64,000 bases of DNA from NCBI RefSeq assembly GCF_030272615.1, contig NC_081413.1, positions 331,325,302 to 331,389,301 of the forward strand. Direction: 5' to 3'. The DNA is from Cryptomeria japonica (Eukaryota > Streptophyta > Pinopsida > Cupressales > Cupressaceae). The position numbers and the translations under genes were made by a program. Shown in pieces: positions 55,970 to 64,000 of this stretch; the stretch's first letter is position 1; every line of letters starts with the position of its first letter. The notes under the pieces were generated by a model, which did no database searches, was not told the DNA's origin, and saw only the letters and a list, made by a program, of their open reading frames with translations.

Positions 55970-57586
55970 TCCTTGAGGAAGAAAAGAAGAAGAGATGCCA
56001 ACTTTATGAAAGTCAGATTCAGGTATCCAAGTGGCCTCTGAGATAGGCTGATCCTTCCATTTGATGAGATGATCCATGTAGGTGTGATTCCTTGTCTTTT
56101 TGAGAACTCTGGAGTCTAGAACCTATTCAGCTTGGGGAAAAGAAAGAGAAGGGAGAGATAGATCAGAAAGGGATTGAGAAACATTTGAAACTCTTTGAAC
56201 CTCCTCAGGTGGCTGCCCTTTGAAAGCAATCAGATCTGCAACATTAAAAATGGGGGACAAAGAAATATTAGTAGGCAAATAAACTTTATAAGCATTAAAC
56301 GCATACTTAGCCAAGATCTTGCAAGGGCCTATCCTCCTCATCTGAAGCTTGCTTGGAACTCCCTTTTGTAGCCTTGCCTTATTCAAATAAACCATCACAT
56401 AATAACCTATGGCAAACTAAACATCTCTCTTTGTAGCATCCACTCTTGCCTTGACTTTTTGAGAGGTGTCTTGGAGAGCTTGTCTCACTTGCTCATGAAC
56501 CTCCTTCATGGAGTGAGCCATGTCATCTGATGTCCCACTCTTATGCTGCAACTTAGTGATATCCCTCAACTTTATTATACCCCTTGGATGCATACCATAA
56601 ACAACTTCAAATGGACTTTTACCTATAGACCGGTTAATACTATCATTGTAGGCATACTCTGCTTGATGAATGAGTTGATCCCAACTCTGCCCATAGTCCT
56701 TTGTCAAGCACCTAAGCATGTTTCCAAGAGACCTGTTCACAACTTCGGTTTTGCCATCAGTTTGTGGATGATAAGCTAAACCAAAAGAGAGATTAGTACC
56801 CAATCTCTTCCACAATGTTTTCCAGAAATGACCAAGAAACTTAACATCCCTATCTAAAACAATTCTAGTAGGCAAACCATGAATTCTAACAACTTCTTTG
56901 AAAAACAAATAGGCAATATGACTTGCATCATGTGTTGTTTTGCAAGGAATGAAGTGAGCCATCTTGTTGAATCTATCAACTACTACAAAGATGCTATCAA
57001 ATCCTGCTTGAGTTCTAGGTAATCCTACTACAAAATCCATGTAAATGCAATCCCAAGGCCTATGTGGAATGGGAAGAGGCTGATACAAACCAGCATTAGA
57101 GGAATTACCTTTTGCTTTCTAGCATACCAAGCATTGCTCAACATACCTCCTGATGTCTCTCTGCATCTTAGGCCAATAATAGAACCTTTGAACCAACTCT
57201 AAGGTCTTATTGAGACCGAAATGTCCACTTAAGTACCCATTGTGCTTCTCTTGAATGAGGTTCTCTCTCATAGAACCCTTTGGTACACACAACTGTCCAC
57301 CCCTGAATAACAAACCATCCTGTAAAGTGAAATCAGCATATGCACCATGGAAGTTATTCTCAAAATCTTTACAAACTTTATAAGCTTCAGCAAAATCATT
57401 ATCAGTAGGATACATGTCTTTGAAACTATCAATACCAATGCTCTAAACTTGAATCTCATGAATAGTTAACAACCTTCTACTCAAAGCATTTGCTACTTTA
57501 TTCAACTGACCCTTCTTATGCTTAAGAGTAAAAGTGTAAGCTTGTAAGTGTTCTACCCATTTAACATGCCTATGATTCAGTTTATC
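55970..57586 (-). pseudogene. CHB integrase and chromodomain
   Basis: After RNase H, in one frame: the zinc region HNGYLSGHFGLNKTLELV with VEQCLVC, then a stop (TAG for the expected Gln). The catalytic core has IYMDFVVGLPRTQ (Asp1), IVLDRDVKFLGHFW (Asp2) and YHPQTDGKTEVVNRSL (Glu kept). The GPCKILAKYAFNAYKVYLP linker follows. After another TAG at 56123 comes the chromodomain HLIKWKDQPISEATWIPESD (about 56030-56085), which in relatives binds histone marks. Stops are at 57119, 56417 and 56123, plus one near 57443. All are TAG. Confidence 0.93.
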
Positions 57587-59197
57587 CTATGAGTTCAAGA
57601 AACTGAGTGCCTGATTATCTGTGTATACAACAAACTCTTTAGGAAGAAGATAGTGTCTCCATTTCCTAAGTGCTTGTACTAATTCATAAAGTTCTAAATC
57701 ATAGGATGAGTAATTTTTCTTTGCATCATTCAATTTCTCACTAAAGAATGCAACCGGTCTATTTTCTTGACTTAAAACAGCTCCTATTGCAATATTACTA
57801 TCATCACATTGAATAGTAAAAAGCTTATCAAAACTAGGTAAAATGAGCACTAGTTGAGTAGCTACTTTACTTTTTAGTAATTCAAACCCCTTATTGGCTG
57901 CACTTGTCCATTGAAACTTTACCTTCACACCCCCTTTTATGGTGTCCAACATTGGAGCACAAATCTCACTGAAACCCCTGATGAATTTCCTGTAAAACTG
58001 TGCCAAACCATAGAAGCTTCTGACATCACTGGTTGTCTTAGGAGTTGGCCAACTGGTTATTGCTGCAACTTTTGAGTGATCCATTTTCATATTGCCTCCT
58101 GATACAACAAAACCAAGATAGACCAGTTCTTGCTTCATAAAATCATATTTCTCAAGATTAATGGTTAGCTGTTCATCAGATAATTGCTTCAAAACATTAG
58201 CTAAATGTTGTAAGTGCTCTTCCTTAGTCTTGCTAAAAATAAGAATATCATCTAAATAAACTACAACAAATTTGCCAATGAAATCATGTAAAACTTCATT
58301 CATGAGCCTCATGAATGTGCTGGGAGCATTAGAGAGTCTAAAAGGCATGACTAGCCACTCATAGAGTCCCTCATTTGTTTTGAAAGTTGTCTTCCACTCA
58401 TCCCCCTCTTTGATTCTTATCTGATGGTAGCCACTCTTCAAATCAATCTTACTGAAATATTGTGCACCCCCCAAACAATACATCAAATCCTCTATCCTGG
58501 GTATGGGAAATATGTATCCGATGGTGATCTTGTTTATGGCTCTAGAATCCGTACAAAGCCTCCATGTTCCACCCTTCTTAGGTGCCAACACTGTAGGTAC
58601 TGCACAAGGACTAATGCTTTTCCTAATCAGCCCTTGGTCTAAGAGTTCTTGTATTTGTCTTGCTAACTCTTTATTTTGGTCAGGGGTCATCTTGTAGGCT
58701 ACCTTATTGGGCAAAGAGGCTCCAGGTATGAATTCAATTTGATGGCTAATGGCTCTAGGAGGTGGTAAGGTTGCAGGTGTGCCAACACTGATTATTTGTT
58801 TGAAGTTATCAAGGATTTGCTGCACCTCATATGGTATCTCAACTTTCTTTTCTACCTTTTCTTCCTTAGGCTTCACTATGAGTGCAAATCCTATTCCTTC
58901 ACCCTCTTCTAGTGTTTTTATGAACTCTTTCTCATTCACTAACAAGATGTTAGGTACTTTGTTGCTGCTCTCTCCTTCTTCAATGAGAGATTGAATCTGA
59001 TAGTTTACTCCATCTTTCTGAAAAAAATAGGAGTTTCTTTCCCCATCATGCTGTGATTTTTGGTCAAACTGCCATGGTCTACCCAACAGCAGGTGGCAAG
59101 CATCCATAGGAAGGATGTCACATAGGATTCTATCTACGTATCCCCCAATGTGGAAATCTACCCAGGCTTGCTCATTTACCAACACATGTTGTCCCAT
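57587..59197 (-). pseudogene. CHB protease end, reverse transcriptase and RNase H
   Basis: A 536-codon open stretch. The protease C-terminus reads CHLLLGRPWQFD. RT motifs: [45 protein letters not shown] (usual FGL is FRL) and the active site VVYLDDILIFS. RNase H has FTIQCDDSNIAIGAVLSQ, SYDLELYELVQAL and YTDNQALSFLNS, then TAG at 57587 where relatives have Gln. The longest undamaged coding piece in the window, about 1.6 kb, suggesting CHB is younger than the old chromovirus. Confidence 0.95.
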
Positions 59198-59568
59198 TTT
59201 AACCAGGTGACTTTGTATGGCTCCTTGTGTTGTATCCTAGGTAGTTTCAATTTGCTTATTGCTTCTTCTGATATGATGTTATCTGTGGATCATGAATCTA
59301 TGATCACCTTACACACCTTTCCCATGATTTTACACTTAATCCTGAACAATGCTCTTCTCTGTGATGCCTCTATACTATGTGGCTTCTTCATTAACACTCT
59401 CTTGATCATCAAACTCTCACCATCTTCTGAAGCTAGGTGGTTCAATGCTAAAGTTCTGGTACTACATCCATCTTCCTTAACATAATTTACCCTCTTTTCA
59501 CCTCCATAGGATGAACTAGGCTTCTCTAGGCATCTATAGGCAGGGTGGCTTAACTTTTGGCAATTCTA
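59198..59568 (-). pseudogene. CHB protease N-terminal part, catalytic motif destroyed
   Basis: In the gag frame the minus strand reads KCKIMGKVCKVIIDS, then TGA at 59290-59292, then STDNIISEE. The codon after DS should be Gly of the DSG catalytic triad, so GGA to TGA both stops translation and removes the catalytic motif. A one-base shift near 59200 separates this from the RT frame. Confidence 0.88.
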
Positions 59569-60549
59569 TCATTTCATGGTTGAGAAGTAGGACCCTCTCC
59601 TTGGTCCATTAGATCTACCTCTACTCGGGTTGCTTGATCCCCTACCCCTATAGTTGGGTTTGCTCTGAGAATCCCCACTTTGCTCAATAAGCTTAGACTC
59701 TCCCTGAGACCGTTGATCTATCTTTCTTCCCCCAAAACTGCCTCTATGGCCTCTACCATCTCTTCCCCTACCTCTTCCTCTATTGTTTTGTTCCTGTTTT
59801 CTCCTACCTTTCTCTTCCACCTTAAGTGCCAATTGATAGCACGTGTGTACGGTTTGTGGGCACAACAAGCTCATCTCTTCCTGGATGTTCCATCTTAACC
59901 CATTCAAATACCTTGCCACTTTGATACTCTCATCCTCTACTACTCTAGATCTCATGCATAGTTTTTGAAACTCTTCAGTGTAGCTACTGACATCTAGGTC
60001 TTTTTGTCTCAAGTTTTGTCTTTTCTTGTGAAGTTGTATCTCATAGTCTTTAGGCAAGTAGGTCTCTTTGATTTTGGCTACCATTGCTTTCCAGGTGGCT
60101 AGTGGTTGCTTACCTTATTTCACCCTTTCCTCTTGGATGAATTTCCACCATGTTAAGGCTGCCCCTCTTAGCCTAGATTTTGCCACCTTGACCATTTGTG
60201 CTTCAGTCACTACATCACACTCAAAATGGTTTTCTAACCCTTCAATCCACTCTATTAGAGCATCTGGATCCATCTTCCCACTGAAAAGAGCCACTCCTTC
60301 TAAGGTCTTACCACTCATAGCTCTCAAGGCTTTCAAGAATGGTTCTTGCTCAATGACAGGGTCGGGCATGGGGACTTCATCCTCTATTGCCATCATTTTA
60401 CCCTGATCTCCAACCTTATCCTGGACTTCTTCAGTTTTGACTACTACTTCAGCTAGTTTCATTGCTAGTTGGTCTAATCTCTCTCTGAGTGCCCTATTTT
60501 CCTCTTCTTGGTCCTCAACCTTCTTAGCCAATTCTACATTGGTCACCAT
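59569..60549 (-). pseudogene. CHB Gag, one nonsense codon
   Basis: Starts MVTNVELAKKVEDQEEENRA at 60549, a coiled-coil N-terminus. The Gag core has IEWIEGLENHFECD and RLRGAALTWWKF, then TAA at 60115-60117, where the left copy keeps Glu. In the same frame it continues: QLHKKRQNLRQKDLDVSSY, NGLRWNIQEEMSLL, an Arg/Gly-rich tail and a CCHC-like knuckle NCQKLSHPAYRC whose first Cys lies in a damaged stretch (stops near 59566). Confidence 0.92.
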
Positions 60550-60585
60550 GTCTGCCTAATGTGTCTCTCTCCTGAATCTTTTGTT

Positions 60586-60598
60586 GGCTCTAATATCA
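60586..60598 (-). other. CHB PBS, right copy, mutated
   Basis: GGCTCTAATATCA differs at two positions from the left copy (GGCTCTGATACCA). Both changes are transitions. Confidence 0.85.
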
Positions 60599-60608
60599 CT
60601 AGGGAGCT

Positions 60609-62747
60609 TGATAGGTAAACACTCACACAGCTAGTTTGCTCAATAGTATCAATTTATTGACCAAATACTTGTAGAGTCTATTATGTATGACTACTCGATC
60701 TATCTTGTTGTTGTAATGCCAAGTACTCCAAGGTTTGCTTGCCTAACGAACTCCCTTTTTGGTGATGACTCTTGCCCATGCACAGATCTACTCAAAATAC
60801 TTAATCCTTCCAACTGCACTTTCTCATGCTTCAGTCTTGGGGCCTTCAACCTTAGGTTTTAGAGTGTACTAGGGGTCTTCCACATGTAAAAATAGGGGCA
60901 GTGAGGTACTACTCACCTTTGGATGCTCATAAACTTGTTTTGAGGTCTATAACCCTTAACTTGCTCAAATTCCTTAACAAGGCTCACCTACCCCTAAATG
61001 AGGTTGCACACTATCTAGGAGTCCCAAGTACACTTGTTGGACTATTTGGAATGTTTTTATTATGTTTCATAAGCCCCAAGTTTCATTTTCCCATCGGGTT
61101 CATGCATTCTACTAAACTGTCATTTTTTTGTGTGTTATGCAGCAGGGCTACTAGCCCGTGGAGGCCTAATTGGCTCATTTTTCCTCACCTAGCCCAATGA
61201 TGGGAATTTGAACCAAGAAAATTGTTTTGGATGGTGTTTATGAGGACTAAGATTGAATATTTTCAAGGATTAACCCACTGTTTTTGCAGGTTTAGGACTG
61301 TCCACCTTTTGTGACATATTTGGAGGGTTTGGAGCAAGTAATTTGGAAAGTCACTCTAACACTACTCTTCAAGCCTTGTCAATGGCTTAGGAACTCTGCC
61401 CCATCACAAGGAACCTTCCTCTATTTATTCCCTGCAATCAAAATGTCAAACACTTGGCAAGCAAGTGGGAAAATAGTAAACTGCCCTGTCACTGTCCTTT
61501 TTCTGCCTTTTACCAGTCAACAACATTTGGTCTTTGGAACCTGCAAGAATGAGGAGTTGTGAAAATGGGAAGGTAACTCAATGAGGTCTTAAAACATATA
61601 CACTCCACCTATTACATTTTCTTCAAGATACAAGGCATGGATAATACTTTTAGAAGCATCCCAATGAGCATTTTACAAATTACCATTCACAAAATAGTGA
61701 GCATACTGTTTGTTTACAAAATAGGAATGTTTAACAAAACAAGCTTAATCCAACAAACCAAGGTGATGATAAACACTCTGGACCATACTTCCATAACACT
61801 GCCTCATTGATTAGTTCATTCCAAATTGCTTTTGGATGACAATCTTAAGTTTTAACCATGAACTAGCCTAGTTGCTCCAATTTGCCTAGTTCACACTCAA
61901 ATGCATCTTCAAACCACTTTTCTGGCACAAAAAGAAAGGAATGTACATTATATACACATGGATCAACTTGGAAGAATCCATTGGAGGGATCGCAGACCTG
62001 GATCAACCAAGTTGACACATTTTACAACTCCAAACCCCTGGCAGGGCAGTAGATTCCCAGTTTACAATTATTTTTGTATTAACACCTTGAAAATGAAAAA
62101 CCAATGAAACATTTACATGAGAAGCCTTATTACATCAACATATCAACTTCCAAGAAGGTACAGTATGGATTTGTACAGCTACAGTACGGATTGCCCTTCA
62201 AAAGGAAAGAAAAACAGTCATAAAAGCCAAAAAAAACTTGATTTCTATTAAGTTTCACTTGTAAGTACAATCACCAACCCATTTCAAGGGAAAGGGAGGC
62301 CTTATATAGTTTCTCTAGTTGGTTTTTACACCCTTGTATGGACATGAGACTTCAATAACTTCATTTTTCAAGAAAATGACAATTTTGACAACTTTCTTAA
62401 GCCAAATGACAACTTTTCTTGCTCACAAAGGCATTTTTTACAACCTAGCCTTATTAACTTGCCTAAACAACTTAGACGTGCTTAAAAACACTAAACAAAC
62501 ATTTTTCAATACTCTTGAAGACATTAAGAGACCTTTTTGGCAATTTTTCACATTTTTGCCAAAAATTGTCAACTCAAGGCCTAAAAGGCAAAACTTGATC
62601 TCCGCAGCCCAAAATGAGATCAAAACCACTAAACATGACCCAAAACAACCTAAAACAACATAATCAACCTAACACAAAACTTTTCAAACATAAAAGCATA
62701 AAATACCCAAAAATGGGAGTTTTACTCAACTAGGTGATCCTGCACCA
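60609..62747 (-). repeat. CHB right (5') LTR
   Basis: TGATAGGTAAACAC to CCTGCACCA, 2139 bp, collinear with the left LTR with scattered substitutions and few small indels. Confidence 0.92.
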
Positions 62748-64000
62748 GAAGGCATATATAAAATGTATAAACCAATGTTGAGACAAATGGTTTTGTTTGT
62801 TATGATCTAAATGTTTGATAAAATATGATTTGATTGAAATGTTAATGTAATGATAATGCAACTCATGGGTAATAAATAACTACACCTTAATGCAATTAAA
62901 AGGATAATGAATGCCTTTTAATGAATCCTAAATGAAATTTGTTGTAAGATGAAATGAATGAGTATTAGAATATATGAGATGGATAAATGAATGCACTTAA
63001 CTCGTGGATAGATAAATAAATGCATGCAACTACATAAATCTAAACAAATTTATGGTAAACAAGTTTAAATGATGATAAATGATGAGTGTAAATGATACTA
63101 AATGAATGCACAGTAGTGGCTAATAATGGTAATAAATGCAATGATGAGAATTTTTCATATAAATGAAGCTAAATGTCATGAGTTTGCAATGATGAAATGA
63201 TGTAATGATACTAATGTAAGTACATGATAATGAACTATATGTATTGAAAATGCGACCAAATGATATGAAATGCACTCTAATGAATGGCTAAAAATAAAGT
63301 TAATAAACCTATATGCAAGCATATGATAATGAACTAGGTTTATGTAAATTCAACTAAATGTAATAAAATGATGATGTGGTCATGATAGATGAATGCAAGG
63401 TTGTTGAGACTTTTCATGATGCACTGATGATGTATCAGAGAACTCTGTCGTGATTGTATCCAAGACCAATTCATTCTTCAAATAACTTCTCATTATTAAT
63501 CTTGTTCACACTGGCATACAAAAATCATGCATATGAATGATGAATGATTAAATGGATGGGTGATATGCAACGAAATGAAATATAAACAGATGAGATGGAA
63601 TGATGATCCATAGTGCTTTATTTTCATCATTGAGCATGGGAGTATCAATCTTGGACGAGGCAGTAGGAACCAAGGATGGAGCATTGTACCTGCAAACAAA
63701 CAACATAAATAAAGAATAAAGAATATGGACCCTCCATAATGGTTCATGCTCATATGGTCGAGGTATACGATGTATTCAGCAAGCCATAGTGATCCATGAC
63801 TGTATTTTGCATATGATCACGTAGTTTAGTGAACTTCCCACGTAGACACCATTAGTACATGCCCCAAAACTTCATTGGAATAATTCGCAGAAGATACACA
63901 AACAAAATGATACTTAGGAACCATCTTGGCTACTCTAATCACTTGTGGATATCCCAGAGTAGTGTAGGAACCTGATATAAATGAATAAATAACCTACAAA
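62748..64000. other. No gene recognised; ATGA-rich degenerate repeat
   Basis: From about 62800 to 63600 the sequence is dominated by irregular AAATGA, AATGAATG and GATGATAAATG words without a fixed period, resembling an old microsatellite. The last 400 bases are less repetitive; a minus frame at 63753-63496 has no recognisable domain. Confidence 0.5.

Larger units (their letters stand above)
53036..62747 (-). mobile_element. CHB: chromovirus, minus strand, partial tandem array
   Basis: Left to right: partial gag with PBS (53036-53788), LTR (53799-55938), complete gag-pol (60549 to about 55970), PBS (60586-60598), LTR (60609-62747). The two LTRs and the two gag/PBS segments are very similar, so this is an LTR-interior-LTR-interior arrangement missing most of the left interior. 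Such arrays come from unequal recombination between tandem or allelic copies. Pol ends in a chromodomain. The coding region keeps one frame over 3 kb and is broken almost only by nonsense codons. No target duplication pairs across the array. Confidence 0.92.

Noticed and set aside
1-64000. tRNA, rRNA or snRNA genes
   Set aside because: No cloverleaf or conserved RNA sequence was recognised by eye; the tRNA-like TGGTATCAGAGC words are primer-binding sites next to LTRs.

Overview
The window looks like plant nuclear DNA that is almost entirely transposable element: AT-rich, with large nested LTR retrotransposons whose primer-binding sites match the plant initiator-Met tRNA pattern (TGGTATCAGAGC). 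Elements of 6-10 kb, LTRs of 1-2.4 kb and insertions within insertions suggest a large, TE-bloated genome. A conifer or other gymnosperm is my best inference, but no sequence here proves it. Nothing bacterial, organellar or viral was seen. The one convincing host-gene piece is a GC-richer first exon (35100-35591, minus) of a thylakoid STN7/STN8-like protein kinase.

Layout. 1-3832: gene-free, with a ~0.85-kb tandem duplication. 3838-10883: a complete but dead Ty3/gypsy chromovirus (CH1, plus strand) with 5-bp target duplications GGCAT. 12740-13438 and 21881-23663: two halves of a much older chromovirus, split by an 8.4-kb non-autonomous LTR element (13439-21875, duplications TGTCT). That element has 2.4-kb LTRs, a PBS and a PPT, but no recognisable gag or pol; instead it carries two long unidentified ORFs. 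23664-33705: a Ty1/copia element (COP1, minus strand, duplications GAAAT) inserted at the 3' end of the old chromovirus. COP1 was itself hit twice by solo LTRs (24305-26370 minus, 28825-30723 plus) of the same broad LTR group as the 8.4-kb element. 33711-35099: gene-free. 35100-35591: kinase exon. 35592-44522: mostly gene-free, with a diverged LTR-like stretch carrying a 1.86-kb insertion, a 146-bp tandem duplication and a Ty3 gag remnant. 44523-49010: a second copia element (COP2, minus), truncated in gag. 49038-50470: an LTR in minus orientation. 50471-53035: a plant-mobile-domain (MAIN-like) gene with a TATA box, interrupted by TAG stops and lying antisense to that LTR. 53036-62747: a second chromovirus (CHB, minus) arranged as partial gag / LTR / pol-gag / LTR. 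62748-64000: degenerate ATGA-rich DNA.

Relations. Every retroelement reading frame is broken by stops, frameshifts or lost catalytic residues, so the window records serial insertion and decay. The most unusual structures are the 8.4-kb non-autonomous element with its own ORFs, an array of short hairpins with paired substitutions in its LTR group, a recurring 20-bp palindrome ACTTACTATTTTTAGTAAGT in the same LTRs, extended inverted repeats at LTR ends, and the antisense mobile-domain gene next to an LTR.
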